Positions 1-9,154 are shown, counted from the stretch's first letter. The stretch: 64,000 nucleotides of DNA from Planococcus maritimus (GCF_001592825.1 NZ_LTZG01000011.1:62001-126000), one strand, 5' to 3'. A program made the numbers and translations. The notes: generated by a model from the sequence alone, not told the origin.

Positions 1-1440
1 GGCTTCTTTCGCTTCCTCGCCTTCCGGCTGCACTTGCTGGAAACGCAAGCGGTATTCATCCATCAATTCGTACGCTGCAGTTTCGTTTGCTTCTGTTAAC
101 TCCGATTTGATGCGGGCGATCGATGCCAGCAATAGCCGGCGCCGCGCTTCTTCTAAATCGATGGTTTCGCCGTCCTCGCTTCCCGCCAATTTGCCTTTAC
201 TGAGCAATGGCAAACATACGGTCGCCAACAGCAAGGTTGAAAGGATCGTCCCGACTGCCAAAAACAGCAACAAGGAACGTTCTGGAAAGATATAGCCGCC
301 TTCAATGATCATTGGCAAAGACAAAACCCCGACCATGGTCACGGTTCCGCGTACACCCGTCAAGCTGACGAATAAAGTCAATTTGAGAGTTGGCTTAGCG
401 GCATCTTCCATCTTGCCAAAGCGGTATTCGTAATGGGAAAACAAATACGCCCAAACAAAGCGGATACCAAGCAGCATGGCCGTAATTGCCAGCACATACG
501 ACAGCAAGACGCTTTCATCCATGCTTGGGTTTTCCAATGCGCCGCTCATCGCTCCTGGGATGTTGAGACCGAGCAGGAGGAAAATGATGCCGTTCAAGAC
601 AAACGTGATGATCGTCCAAATATTTTCCGTCAGCATTTGCTCTTCTGCGACTAAGGCTTCCGTGTCTTCTTGCACAAGCGAATGAACGATGCCCCCGACG
701 ACTACTGCGATAACGCCAGACGCACCAAATAGTTCATCTGCGATGACAAAGATAATGAATGGCGTCATGATTTGCAAAAGCGAATGGAAGGTCACGTCAT
801 TGATGCCTTGTTTGCGGAACAGTAGCCGGATGCCGACGAACAGCAACGCCAACAGGCCACCGAGCAGCGCACCCGCAAGAAATTTATAAGAAAAATTAAA
901 GATTGCGGAGTACAACGAAAAGGTACCCGTTACGACTGCAGCGACTGCATAATTAAATGCGACAAGCCCCGAAGCATCATTGATCAGTGACTCTCCCCGC
1001 ACCAAGCTCAGCACATTGCTCGGGATGCGGACACGCTGCGAGATGCCGTTTACTGCGACCGGGTCCGTCGGCGACAGAATGGCAGCAAGTGCGAAGGCAG
1101 CGGCCAGTGGAATGTCTTCAATGAGCCAGTGGATAAAATACCCACCGATCATGGTCGTCAACAGCACCAGGATGACCGCATTGCCGAAGATCGGCCCGCG
1201 CATTCGCCATAATTCTTCACGCGGAAAATGCCGCCCATCGTTAAAGAGGAGCGGTGCGATAAACAATAGTAGAAACCATTCGGCTTCCAATTCAAAGGTG
1301 AAATCCTCGAAGACCAGCACGATAATCGTTCCGAGCGCTACTTGGATAAGCGCTGTCGGCACTTGTGGCACATAGTGGCTCACTACATTGGAAACGAGAA
1401 GCGCGATCAACAGGATCAATATAGTCAGCAATAATTCCAT
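1..1440 (-). CDS. CPA1-family Na+(K+)/H+ antiporter, NhaK-like (3' end outside window)
   Basis: Reading leftward from an ATG at 1440, the frame is open for 480 codons to the window edge, so the C-terminal end is missing. The N-terminus is hydrophobic and resembles B. subtilis NhaK (YvgP): a membrane segment, a short 'VPTALIQVALG'-type stretch, then 'FIAPLLFNDG' near residues 68-77, typical of CPA1 exchangers. The last visible part is a soluble, charged cytoplasmic tail containing 'YRLRFQQ'. The family exchanges Na+ or K+ for H+ at the cytoplasmic membrane; ion preference cannot be read here. It is divergent from the DUF202 gene, with about 150 bp between starts. Family assignment is firm, substrate is inference. 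Confidence 0.88.
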   Translation of the reverse strand, partial: MELLLTILILLIALLVSNVVSHYVPQVPTALIQVALGTIIVLVFEDFTFELEAEWFLLLFIAPLLFNDGRHFPREELWRMRGPIFGNAVILVLLTTMIGGYFIHWLIEDIPLAAAFALAAILSPTDPVAVNGISQRVRIPSNVLSLVRGESLINDASGLVAFNYAVAAVVTGTFSLYSAIFNFSYKFLAGALLGGLLALLFVGIRLLFRKQGINDVTFHSLLQIMTPFIIFVIADELFGASGVIAVVVGGIVHSLVQEDTEALVAEEQMLTENIWTIITFVLNGIIFLLLGLNIPGAMSGALENPSMDESVLLSYVLAITAMLLGIRFVWAYLFSHYEYRFGKMEDAAKPTLKLTLFVSLTGVRGTVTMVGVLSLPMIIEGGYIFPERSLLLFLAVGTILSTLLLATVCLPLLSKGKLAGSEDGETIDLEEARRRLLLASIARIKSELTEANETAAYELMDEYRLRFQQVQPEGEEAKEA

Positions 1441-1588
1441 CGTTATTCCCCATTTACTTGTGATGATATATGTATACCCCGATTGTGATTTTAGTTATCC
1501 ATTTCGCTGCGACTTTCTAATTAAAGCACACACTTTTCGGGTAAACTATGAGAAAGCAGAGGCTATCCGGCCGAAGGGGGTCTATTAC

Positions 1589-1966
1589 TTGTCACGGCAA
1601 TCGTATCGAAAAGAAAAAAACCAACTGACTTATACCCAACAGCACCTCGCCAACGAACGCACTTATCTAGCCTGGATCCGCACCGCGATTTCGATCGTCG
1701 GCGTCGGGTTTCTCGCCACCAGCCTGCATTTTACAATGGGCGTCGTCCGCAATCCGTTTGTCGATTTGTTTACGATTATCCTGGGTATTTTTGCTTGTGT
1801 GTTTGGCCTGGTCATCATTTTCACAGCTACCCGAACCTATCGCGAAAAGCGCCAACAGATCATTCAGGAGACATTTTACTCCTCAAACTTGCGCATCAGC
1901 ATGATTTCGACGATGCTGTCTATTATGATCATTATGGTTATCATCTATTTCTTTATTATTATGTAA
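1589..1966 (+). CDS. DUF202 family small membrane protein (YidH-like)
   Basis: I place the start at TTG 1589 because an AAGGGGG ribosome site lies about 9 bases upstream; the longer frame from 1388 runs back into the divergent antiporter region. The 125-residue product begins with a charged stretch carrying the 'NERTYLAWIRTA' signature of DUF202 (residues ~22-33), followed by three hydrophobic helices at ~33-50, ~60-80 and ~103-125. The function of DUF202 is not established; members are small inner-membrane proteins. No operon partner is visible downstream. Confidence 0.8.
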   Translation: MSRQSYRKEKNQLTYTQQHLANERTYLAWIRTAISIVGVGFLATSLHFTMGVVRNPFVDLFTIILGIFACVFGLVIIFTATRTYREKRQQIIQETFYSSNLRISMISTMLSIMIIMVIIYFFIIM

Positions 1967-2139
1967 TTCATTTGCGGCAGCAACTTGTTTACCTCTCATT
2001 AAAGTAGGCTATTGCTCACCCATAACACGAAAAAACCTAGTGAATTCCTCATTGTTATAGTATTCTGAAGTCAACAATGCGAATGAATACAAGCTGTCTT
2101 GGCCATGATTCTGGCTGAGCAGGCGAAAGGAATACAAGA

Positions 2140-3273
2140 ATGTTAATTTCCAGAAAATGGTGCATGTCATGCTTGGCAGCAATGGGGATCTTATCCACTA
2201 GCGAGTTACCCGCTGCAGCTGAACCGGCCCCCACTGAATTTACAGAACGCTCGATGCCACTTGCCGTTACGCCGGAGCGATTGGCGAGAAAGAACCGTGT
2301 GAGTTTATCCGCCATTGGCGATGTACTCATTCACGAGCTTGTTTATGAAGACGCCAAAACCGGTGCTGCATACAATTTTAATTCGATGTTCGAACCCATC
2401 CAACCCTTTCTTGAAACGGCGGATGTTACCATCGCCAATTCCGAAAGCATTATCGGCGGCAGCGACATCGGGGTTTCGACTTATCCGTCGTTTAATAGCC
2501 CATTCGAGCTCGGCGATGCCATGAAAGCGGCTGGAATCGACGCTGTCTCCATGGCAAATAACCACACTTTGGACCGCGGCGTAAAGGCCATCGAAAACGC
2601 CGTTACTTATTGGCGGGACATTGGGGTGGTATCTTCCGGCGCTTATCTGTCTGCACAACAGCGTGCGGACATTCCAGTGCTCGAACGCAACGGCATTACT
2701 TTATCTTTCTTGTCTTATACGTATGGAACAAATGGCATCCCGACGCCCGCCCGCCAGCCTTATTTGGTCAATCGCATCGACAGGGAGGTGATCCGAGAAG
2801 ATTTGGCAGCTGCCCGGAAGAAATCCGACGTCACGGTGCTGAGTCTCCATTTTGGAAATGAATATGAAACGATGCCTACGCAAGAACAGCTGGAGCTTGC
2901 CCGCTTTGCAGCTGACAATGGCGCAGACATTATTTTAGGGCATCATCCACATGTCTTGCAGCCCCCAGCTTGGATTGACACTGCCGATGGACGACGCAGT
3001 TTTGTCTTTTACTCACTCGGCAATTTTCTGTCTGGGCAAAAAGGCGTCGAAAGGCGAATTGGCGGCATCGCTCACCTCGAAATCGAGAAACGCATAACGG
3101 CAGATGGCTCAAACATCTCCCTGACAAATCCAGCCTTCACCCCGACCTTCGTACAGCACCAAAGGTATGAAGACTATGAAGTTTTATTATTGAAAGACAT
3201 CAGCGGGGAATGGAATGACCATACAAAAGCTCATCTGGCCACTTGGATACCAGAACTCGAATTCCGCGAATAA
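2140..3273 (+). CDS. CapA-like (PGA_cap) metallophosphatase-type exported protein
   Basis: A 377-residue protein with an N-terminal signal-like segment (~1-28), so it probably acts outside the membrane. The body is the PGA_cap/CapA fold related to calcineurin-like phosphatases: 'GDVLIHE' at 60-66, 'ANNHTLDRG' at 139-147 and 'GHHPHVLQP' at 267-275, with metal-binding Asp, Asn and His residues in the usual order. CapA proteins are associated with poly-gamma-glutamate synthesis or retention, but here no capB/capC/capE genes are adjacent, so a poly-gamma-glutamate role is not supported by context. An AAAGGA site precedes the ATG. The next gene follows after 12 bases, so the two are probably co-transcribed. 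Confidence 0.85.
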   Translation: MLISRKWCMSCLAAMGILSTSELPAAAEPAPTEFTERSMPLAVTPERLARKNRVSLSAIGDVLIHELVYEDAKTGAAYNFNSMFEPIQPFLETADVTIANSESIIGGSDIGVSTYPSFNSPFELGDAMKAAGIDAVSMANNHTLDRGVKAIENAVTYWRDIGVVSSGAYLSAQQRADIPVLERNGITLSFLSYTYGTNGIPTPARQPYLVNRIDREVIREDLAAARKKSDVTVLSLHFGNEYETMPTQEQLELARFAADNGADIILGHHPHVLQPPAWIDTADGRRSFVFYSLGNFLSGQKGVERRIGGIAHLEIEKRITADGSNISLTNPAFTPTFVQHQRYEDYEVLLLKDISGEWNDHTKAHLATWIPELEFRE

Positions 3274-3285
3274 AGGAGAGAATCG

Positions 3286-3873
3286 ATGATGCAGGACTGG
3301 AAAAGGGACGAACAAAAATTATACCTTCCCGCCACTAAAGCCCATACCGTCCACATTCCCAAACAATTCTATTTTGTCATCGACGGGCGTGGCAGCATTG
3401 GGTCCGATGATTTCCACGAACGCCTTCGTTTGTTGGAGGCTTTATCAGAAGCCGTGAGAAACAGTCCGGAGACGGGTTATCGCCCGCCGGGATTTGCCGA
3501 ATACGCTCTATATCCAGTGGAAGCCTTGCATCACTTTGAAGGACCGTCCTCAACTTTCTCACTGATGATTAGGCAACCAGACTTTATTGATAACGAGACG
3601 ATCAATCGTGCCTTTAAGCAGATTCACCAAGAGCGGCAGTTCCCCATGCTTCCAGAAGTGGCATTCGAGGAGTTCACCGATGGCTTATCGGTTCAATTGC
3701 GCAGTTCCACAACACGCGAAACGATTGGGGAAGCTTTTGGCAAGATCGACCATTTTCTTTTGGCGAATGCCCTGAAGCGCCGCAACCTTCAGTACCGTGA
3801 ACTTTATCCTGATGCGGACAATGCGCTATTCGAAGAAGTGGTGTATCGCGTTTTTGTAGAAGAAGCGGAATAG
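3286..3873 (+). CDS. GyrI-like small-molecule-binding domain protein
   Basis: A 195-residue soluble protein made of a single GyrI-like (SOUL/effector-binding) domain, without the HTH found in related regulators such as BmrR or Rob. Features of this stand-alone subfamily are a short basic start, 'FYFVIDGRG' near residue 28-36, 'LMIRQPDFI' near 99-107 and a C-terminal 'YRVFVEE' strand. Such proteins bind hydrophobic ligands; ligand and role are unknown here. The start has an AAAGGAGAG site 5 bases upstream. It probably forms a two-gene unit with the CapA-like gene, ending at the hairpin at 3911. Confidence 0.8.
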   Translation: MMQDWKRDEQKLYLPATKAHTVHIPKQFYFVIDGRGSIGSDDFHERLRLLEALSEAVRNSPETGYRPPGFAEYALYPVEALHHFEGPSSTFSLMIRQPDFIDNETINRAFKQIHQERQFPMLPEVAFEEFTDGLSVQLRSSTTRETIGEAFGKIDHFLLANALKRRNLQYRELYPDADNALFEEVVYRVFVEEAE

Positions 3874-3910
3874 TTCCGGTCTGTTTACAGGCGAGCTCCA
3901 GCCATAGGAA

Positions 3911-3954
3911 AAGCCGCCCCGAAAAAGTGGTTCCACACTTTTATGGGGCGGCTT
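3911..3954. terminator. Bidirectional rho-independent terminator
   Basis: Ten-base outer arms AAGCCGCCCC/GGGGCGGCTT enclose a second stem AAAAGTG/CACTTTT. The hairpin sits between the convergent GyrI-like and YitT genes and can serve both. Confidence 0.85.
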
Positions 3955-3960
3955 ATTTCA

Positions 3961-4803
3961 TTACATTTGATGTTTCTTATAGTTTTCATCTCGCCGGAAG
4001 TTCCCGACGACTTCCATCGTCTCCGTGATGCTGACAAAGGCATTCGGATCAATTTCCCGGATCAGCGGGCGAACAAATGCCAGCTCATACCGTGTGATGA
4101 CGCTGTGCAATATTTTGACTTTGGCACCCGTATATGCGCCTTCCCCGTCCGTCACTGTGATGCCACGGTACAGGTTCGTCAGGAGTTTCTTCTTCACTTC
4201 GTCGCCTTTGGAGGTTACGACCATCAAGCTGAGCTTGATGTGGCGCGTATGGATGCGGTCAACAACGATACCGGTGATGTAGATGGAAGCCATTGTATAC
4301 ATCGCTAGCTCCCAATTGAAAATAAAGCCTGAAATGAAGACCACACCGCTGTTCAAGGTAAACACCATGAAGCCGAGCGGGATATCGCGTTTCATCGTCA
4401 ATAATAGGCCAACCACATCAAAGCCGCCCGTCGAACCGTAAAAGCGGATGATGATCCCGACCGCTGCGCCTGAAATGACGCCGCCGAATACGGATGATAG
4501 CAAAGCATCTTCCGTTACTTGAACAATCGGGATGTACAGCATGGCGATCGATGTAACAGCTACCGAGAAGATGCTGTTGGCGATGAAGGTTTTCCCAAGC
4601 TTCATCCACCCGACAACAAGAATCGGCAAGTTCAGCAAAATCAGCCAGATCCCTGAGTTGATTGGCGTCATCAAACCGAAGATCATGGCGACCCCAGTAA
4701 CGCCCCCTGATAGAATTTCATGTGGCAAGAGAAACATATTAAAAGCGATCGCCATTACAATGGAAGCAATGAAAATTGCCCCGAGGCGTAAGAATTTGTC
4801 CAT
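3961..4803 (-). CDS. YitT family membrane protein (DUF161 + DUF2179)
   Basis: A 280-residue protein of the YitT family. I choose ATG 4803 over the upstream 4869 because ACGGAGAA sits just before it and the protein then begins directly with the first membrane helix. Several hydrophobic helices fill residues ~1-190, followed by a soluble C-terminal DUF2179 domain ('DRIHTRHIKLSLMVVTSKG' onward). YitT-family genes are widespread and often multicopy in Bacillales; their transport function, if any, is not settled. It stands alone, convergent with the preceding genes. Confidence 0.85.
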   Translation of the reverse strand: MDKFLRLGAIFIASIVMAIAFNMFLLPHEILSGGVTGVAMIFGLMTPINSGIWLILLNLPILVVGWMKLGKTFIANSIFSVAVTSIAMLYIPIVQVTEDALLSSVFGGVISGAAVGIIIRFYGSTGGFDVVGLLLTMKRDIPLGFMVFTLNSGVVFISGFIFNWELAMYTMASIYITGIVVDRIHTRHIKLSLMVVTSKGDEVKKKLLTNLYRGITVTDGEGAYTGAKVKILHSVITRYELAFVRPLIREIDPNAFVSITETMEVVGNFRRDENYKKHQM

Positions 4804-5050
4804 TTTTATTCTCCGTTCGTCTATACATAATGAAGCGATGCCCACATTCCGTTGAAGGCGATGAGGCAAGGCAGCGATTCACATTATAGGGGGTGGGCTT
4901 ATAGAAAAGCAAGCACTTCTGGTTGGATTTTCACTTTCTTATTATTCACGCAATATTTCTCATTTAAGTGGTGTTTCGAAAGCTTCAATTGAATGCTGGG
5001 ATAATTAAGATTAAAATAGAAGAAGACTGTGGACGGCAAGGAGAGATATT

Positions 5051-6268
5051 ATGGATCCGTTAGACATCATCGACAATATGGACAACATCATGCCAGTGTT
5101 TCAGCCGATCGTCAGCGCCGTCAAGCATGACGTCATCGGTTATGAACTGCTCGGCCGCTTCGTACAACCCGACGGAACCAAGTCACTCGGCGATTTTTTC
5201 AACGATCCGGAAGTTCCGGATGAGTTCAAAACAGACGTTGACCAAAAGCTGCTGGAAATGGCGCTGGATCAAATGCTGCTGGAAAACAACGACTGCTTAT
5301 TGTTTATCAATCGCAACGCACGCCAGCTGATGGCGGGGAACGGCGAAGATTTCCTGAAAACATTGCTCGAATATCAGAAACGCGGATTCCCGTTAGAACG
5401 CATTGTCCTTGAAATTACCGAACACGATTTCAATGAGGATTTTGACACACTCAATCACCTGCTCTTATATTTCAAGACATACGGTATCCAAATAGCGGTC
5501 GATCATGTCGGAGCGAAAAGTTCGAACATCGACCGCATCCGTCAGCTGCGGCCGCATATCTTAAAAATCGATATGAGCATTAGCCGCCACCACCAACCTG
5601 ACGCTTTTCAGGACATCATCCATTCATTATCGATGCTTGCCCACCGTATTGGCGCACGTTTGTTGTACGAATACATAGAAGATAACCATCAATTGTATTT
5701 TGCTTGGAAACATGGCGGCCATTATTACCAAGGTTATTATTTGGCGCATCCAAACCCTGCCTTGCTGACGACGGATTCTTTATCCATCCACGTAGGCGAA
5801 AAAGTAAAAGAATTTGTCCACCGCGAAAAAACGATGGTCAGCGAACGCTTGGCTTATACCGCCCGTTCTGAAGAAAAACTCAAACGCTTGATGGGCAAAT
5901 GGCAAACCCCTGATTTGGCCGACCAGTTCATTCAGGAAGTGCAACCCTTTTTTGAAACGGAAAGTTTCCGCATCTATATCTGCAACAGCAACGGAGAACA
6001 AATCTCTTCCAACTTTCGGAAGACCGCTGGCTTTTGGCATGGCGAACCTCAACACAGCGGTTCACATTGGGCTTTCCGCCCGTATTTCCTAGAAAACATG
6101 ATGCTTATGAAAGCGAGTCACAAGGGCCGATTATCGGACATCTACGCCGATATCGAGACTGGGGAGATGATTCGCACCTTCAGCTATCCGCTATCGGACG
6201 AATGCTTCCTATTTATTGATCTAAGTTACGACTTCCTCTCCGAAAACGACTATTTATTGTTTCAATAG
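5051..6268 (+). CDS. ykuI: EAL-domain protein, YkuI-like, probably a catalytically weak c-di-GMP receptor
   Basis: The 405-residue product follows B. subtilis YkuI along its length: EAL domain ~1-245, then a PAS-like YkuI_C domain to the end. Substrate-binding landmarks are present: 'YELLGR' at 31-36 in place of E-A/V-L, 'INRN' at 85-88, 'EITEH' at 120-124, 'KID' at 171-173 and Glu-206. The metal-binding 'DDF' loop reads 'VDHVG' (149-153), so the second Asp is His. YkuI is known to bind c-di-GMP with no clear phosphodiesterase activity. I infer this homologue senses rather than hydrolyses the nucleotide. It is a single gene with its own terminator at 6278. Confidence 0.88.
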   Translation: MDPLDIIDNMDNIMPVFQPIVSAVKHDVIGYELLGRFVQPDGTKSLGDFFNDPEVPDEFKTDVDQKLLEMALDQMLLENNDCLLFINRNARQLMAGNGEDFLKTLLEYQKRGFPLERIVLEITEHDFNEDFDTLNHLLLYFKTYGIQIAVDHVGAKSSNIDRIRQLRPHILKIDMSISRHHQPDAFQDIIHSLSMLAHRIGARLLYEYIEDNHQLYFAWKHGGHYYQGYYLAHPNPALLTTDSLSIHVGEKVKEFVHREKTMVSERLAYTARSEEKLKRLMGKWQTPDLADQFIQEVQPFFETESFRIYICNSNGEQISSNFRKTAGFWHGEPQHSGSHWAFRPYFLENMMLMKASHKGRLSDIYADIETGEMIRTFSYPLSDECFLFIDLSYDFLSENDYLLFQ

Positions 6269-6277
6269 CCATCCAAA

Positions 6278-6313
6278 CAAAACCCGAACCAGCGTTTGCT
6301 GATTCGGGTTTTG
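6278..6313. terminator. Rho-independent terminator between convergent genes
   Basis: CAAAACCCGAA and TTCGGGTTTTG arms enclose a CAGC/GCTG inner stem, between the EAL gene and the PPK2 gene. Confidence 0.8.
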
Positions 6314-7177
6314 TCATTTTACTTCCTGTTCCAATTTATCGATATAATACTGCAGCTTTTCTTTTTGTCCCCCGCTGATCTCAGGCAATTCCGGGTTAAT
6401 GTCTTTCAGCATTTCCACCATTACACGGGCAATAATCAAACGGGAATACATTTCGTCATCCGCCGGCAATACGTACCACGGGGCGTGGTCAGTCGCTGTA
6501 TGCGTCAGCATATCCCCAAAAATATTCTGATATTCCTCCCAATGCTCTCGCTCTTCTACATCGCTGAAAGAAAACTCCCAGTTCATTTCGGGATTTTTCA
6601 TGCGTTCAAGCAGACGTGTCGTTTGCTCTTCTTTCGAGATATTAAAGAAAAATTTCACAAATGGGAAACCATTTTCGCACATATAACGTTCAAAATCGTT
6701 GATTTGCCTGTAGCGCCGATTCCATACTTCGCCGTCTATCAACTGGTCTGGCAGCGGCTCTTCTTCGAGCAGGTTATGAACGCGCGGCGCAATCACTTCC
6801 TCGTAATGGGAACGATTCAAAATGCCGATTTGTCCCCGCTCCGGCAAAGCTTTGTTCAAGCGCCACAAATAATCATGCTTCAATTCTTCTTCCGTCGGTT
6901 TGCCAAGTGTCGTCACTCTCAAGCCCTGGGCCGTCAAGTGTGAGAACAAGTACGTGATGGCTTCGTCTTTACCCGCCGCGTCCATTGCCTGAAGAACCAC
7001 TACGATGCCTTTTTCTTCTTCAGCATGAAGCCTGGTATGCCATTTTTTAAGTTCTTCGATTGTTTCTTTCAATTGTTCCTTGACTTGACCGAGTTCCATT
7101 CCGCTCTTTTCATGCGTTGGCCAGTCAGCTAAATCCACTTTCTTTCCCAACTCCACTTTATAGCGCCGTGTATCCAT
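6314..7177 (-). CDS. PPK2-family polyphosphate:nucleotide phosphotransferase
   Basis: A 287-residue soluble kinase of the PPK2 family, which moves phosphate between inorganic polyphosphate and AMP/ADP/GDP. The P-loop-like 'AMDAAGKDEA' lies at 64-73, and the lid motif 'NRSHYEEV' appears in the middle of the protein. The length fits single-domain PPK2 enzymes of class I/III type. ATG 7177 is preceded by GAGGAGGAA; the longer start at 7192 would contain that ribosome site. It stands alone between two terminators. Family is firm; direction of reaction and nucleotide preference are not visible. Confidence 0.88.
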   Translation of the reverse strand: MDTRRYKVELGKKVDLADWPTHEKSGMELGQVKEQLKETIEELKKWHTRLHAEEEKGIVVVLQAMDAAGKDEAITYLFSHLTAQGLRVTTLGKPTEEELKHDYLWRLNKALPERGQIGILNRSHYEEVIAPRVHNLLEEEPLPDQLIDGEVWNRRYRQINDFERYMCENGFPFVKFFFNISKEEQTTRLLERMKNPEMNWEFSFSDVEEREHWEEYQNIFGDMLTHTATDHAPWYVLPADDEMYSRLIIARVMVEMLKDINPELPEISGGQKEKLQYYIDKLEQEVK

Positions 7178-7311
7178 GAAATTCCTCCTCAAAATCGAAT
7201 TGCCTCTTTCTCCATACCCGTTTTCTCAAACTGCAATGACAGGGCTTTTTCCTCAAACGCTTTATACACATTCTTATATCATGGGCCTCAGTCAGCGATT
7301 TTAAAACATAA

Positions 7312-7354
7312 AAAAGCTCCTTCGCCATCCATGATGGATGGCGAAGGAGCTTTT
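7312..7354. terminator. Strong hairpin terminator
   Basis: Nearly perfect arms AAAAGCTCCTTCGCCATCC / GGATGGCGAAGGAGCTTTT with a 4-5 base loop. It is the end of the leftward hypothetical gene at 7362. Confidence 0.88.
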
Positions 7355-7361
7355 AATCGCG

Positions 7362-8012
7362 TTATTCATAAGCAATCGTTCCGTCTGCCTGTTGTTCATA
7401 ACGAATATTTTCCTGTTCCATTAAAGAAATCAAGATTTCGGCTTTATCGTCCGCTTGCACTTTTTGGCGATCCAGAATGTCGTCCAATTCCTCATGAACT
7501 TCCTCGGCCTGGTTTTTTTGCAAAGTCTTTGTCATTTCACGCGTCAACTCAATTTGAGCAAAATGGTAGGATTCCAATCGCGCAAGTCGCGGATCATCCG
7601 TGTCGAGTTCTTTGGCAAGTTGCTTCAATTTCTCTTCCATCTCATTGATGTGGAGGTCTGTCAGCGAATTGTGATCATATAAGCGAATGAGCGAATTGCT
7701 GACTTCTTTGAGCGTTTCCTCACTTTTTTCGCTTCGGTGAATGTATTGCTCGATTTCATCCTGCTCAGCATCGCCAGTTGAACGCTCATCACTCCACGGA
7801 GCAACATAGCTTGCAAAAGCATACACATTGCATAGCACAAACAATAGCAAAATACCGCCACCGGCTTTTAGCCAAAATTTGCGGCGTTGCGAATTCTTTT
7901 TATTTGATCGAAAATTTGGCGGTTCAGCACCTGTCTCGGTACCTTTTTCCGCTTCGATTCGATTGGATTCATTATGCGGATTACCGTCTGAAAACTGATT
8001 GTAATTAGCCAT
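7362..8012 (-). CDS. Membrane-anchored hypothetical protein with extracytoplasmic coiled coil
   Basis: I do not recognise this 216-residue protein. Visible layout: hydrophilic N-terminus of ~45 residues ending in a basic patch ('RRKFWLK'), one hydrophobic helix at ~50-70, then a long acidic, heptad-rich region (~80-200) probably outside the cell. The basic patch before the helix suggests an N-in/C-out topology. A GGAGGG site precedes the ATG at 8012. Single gene with its own terminator. Confidence 0.7.
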   Translation of the reverse strand: MANYNQFSDGNPHNESNRIEAEKGTETGAEPPNFRSNKKNSQRRKFWLKAGGGILLLFVLCNVYAFASYVAPWSDERSTGDAEQDEIEQYIHRSEKSEETLKEVSNSLIRLYDHNSLTDLHINEMEEKLKQLAKELDTDDPRLARLESYHFAQIELTREMTKTLQKNQAEEVHEELDDILDRQKVQADDKAEILISLMEQENIRYEQQADGTIAYE

Positions 8013-8283
8013 GTTACCCTCCGGACATCTATTCGTAACATGATTGTAACAAATAACACGAAAAATAGCATCCGTTTTTTTATAAAACCTAAGAAATTAA
8101 GACAAAATTCGACAAATCTACTGTGTTTTTAAAAGAGAGGATTGACGCAGAATGATCGACTCATCTTGACTCGAGAAGAGTATTCGCCCTTTTTTCGGGT
8201 AAACAATTGGAAAACCTGATAAATTGAATCTACCTCGTGGCCCTTTTACAGTCATCCTGAAAGGAAAGAAAGGCGGGCAATTC

Positions 8284-8370
8284 ATGCGCATTTCCTGTAT
8301 GGGAAGTTTATTGATTTCCATCATCTTGTCAATCGTATTAACCATCTTGCTAAATTTACTATTTTTCTAG
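8284..8370 (+). CDS. Very small single-helix membrane peptide (28 aa)
   Basis: From ATG 8284 the frame encodes a short basic start, 'CMGSLL', and a continuous Ile/Leu/Val helix ending 'LLNLLFF'. An imperfect AAAGGCGGG site lies 5-6 bases upstream. The frame stays open upstream to 8203, and a TTG start at 8224 would add 20 polar residues ('LPRGPFTVILKGKKGG'), which looks protein-like, so the true start is uncertain. The tail resembles small Bacillales membrane proteins of unknown role. The next small gene starts 66 bases later on the same strand. Confidence 0.45.
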   Translation: MRISCMGSLLISIILSIVLTILLNLLFF

Positions 8371-8436
8371 TTGTTCTCTTGCCAATTTGTTGATCGTAGC
8401 GAACGCTTTGTACTTGAAGAAATGGAGGAATGCCCG

Positions 8437-8604
8437 ATGACGAGAACATTTGTCATTTTACTGATCGTATCGGCGCTGTTGTTCATCGGATTCTATGTTG
8501 CCATTACCTTGTATAACCGTTTTGTCGGAGGCTTTATGATAATGGAACCGGCTTTTTCTACAACGTTAGCTTTATATGACCAGCTTGCTTTCAAGTTTCA
8601 GTAA
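8437..8604 (+). CDS. Small single-pass membrane protein (55 aa)
   Basis: ATG 8437 has a GGAGGA site about 6 bases upstream, whereas the longer frame from 8371 contains that site. The product starts 'MTRTFVILLIV', has one hydrophobic helix over residues ~4-27, then a short polar tail. No family recognised. A strong terminator follows at once, which supports a real transcript ending here. Confidence 0.6.
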   Translation: MTRTFVILLIVSALLFIGFYVAITLYNRFVGGFMIMEPAFSTTLALYDQLAFKFQ

Positions 8605-8612
8605 AGCAAGCT

Positions 8613-8646
8613 AACAACCCCCATCGCTGAGGCGATGGGGGTTGTT
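8613..8646. terminator. Rho-independent terminator
   Basis: Perfect 15-base arms AACAACCCCCATCGC / GCGATGGGGGTTGTT with a 4-base loop, between the small membrane gene and the leftward VOC gene. Confidence 0.9.
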
Positions 8647-8680
8647 ATTCTCGGTTGCGACCTTTGACTGGCCAGGTTTC

Positions 8681-9085
8681 TCATTTTCGATAATCGAATT
8701 GCCATTGCACGCCAAACTTATCTTGAACCACACCATAAGCTTCGCTCCAATAGCTTTCTTCAAACTCAAAAATCACTTTGCCGCTTTCCGCTAACTTATT
8801 GAAATCGGCTTTCATTTCCCCGAGATCTTCCGACTGGATCGATACATGAAAATTGCTGCCGAATGTCGCTGGCTTTCCGGGCATGGCATCCGATAGCAGC
8901 AAATAGTTTCCATAGAGCGGAATGGCTGCTTCTAAAATCAATTCCTTCAGGTCCTCGTCTAGTTTCGACCCTGGGTTGTCGCCGTAATGGATGACGGATA
9001 CATCGGAGACGCCAAACACGCCTTCATAATAAGACAGCACTTGTTTGCAGTTTCCGTTAAAAATAATTTGTGGATAAATCGCCAC
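8681..9085 (-). CDS. VOC/glyoxalase-fold protein, PhnB (YjdN)-like
   Basis: A 134-residue protein of the PhnB-like branch of the vicinal-oxygen-chelate superfamily. It opens 'MAIYPQIIFNGNC', has 'GNYLLLSDAMPG' in the middle and ends 'YGVVQDKFGVQWQFDY', the usual pattern of this branch. Members are small soluble dimers; specific activity is rarely known. AAGGAGGCGAC precedes the ATG. It lies 69 bp downstream of the leftward membrane gene and may share its transcript. Confidence 0.82.
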   Translation of the reverse strand: MAIYPQIIFNGNCKQVLSYYEGVFGVSDVSVIHYGDNPGSKLDEDLKELILEAAIPLYGNYLLLSDAMPGKPATFGSNFHVSIQSEDLGEMKADFNKLAESGKVIFEFEESYWSEAYGVVQDKFGVQWQFDYRK

Positions 9086-9154
9086 ATCGTCGCCTCCTTG
9101 AACTTTCTGTATCCTCTCCTTTTCCCTGTCACTTTTGGCACTAAACTCCCCGTC

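Noticed and set aside
1388..1588. N-terminal extension of the DUF202 protein
   Set aside because: It overlaps the divergent antiporter start and lacks a ribosome site, while TTG 1589 has a good one.
6296..6943. 215-codon frame opposite the PPK2 gene
   Set aside because: Antisense shadow with no ribosome site; PPK2 motifs on the other strand are clear.
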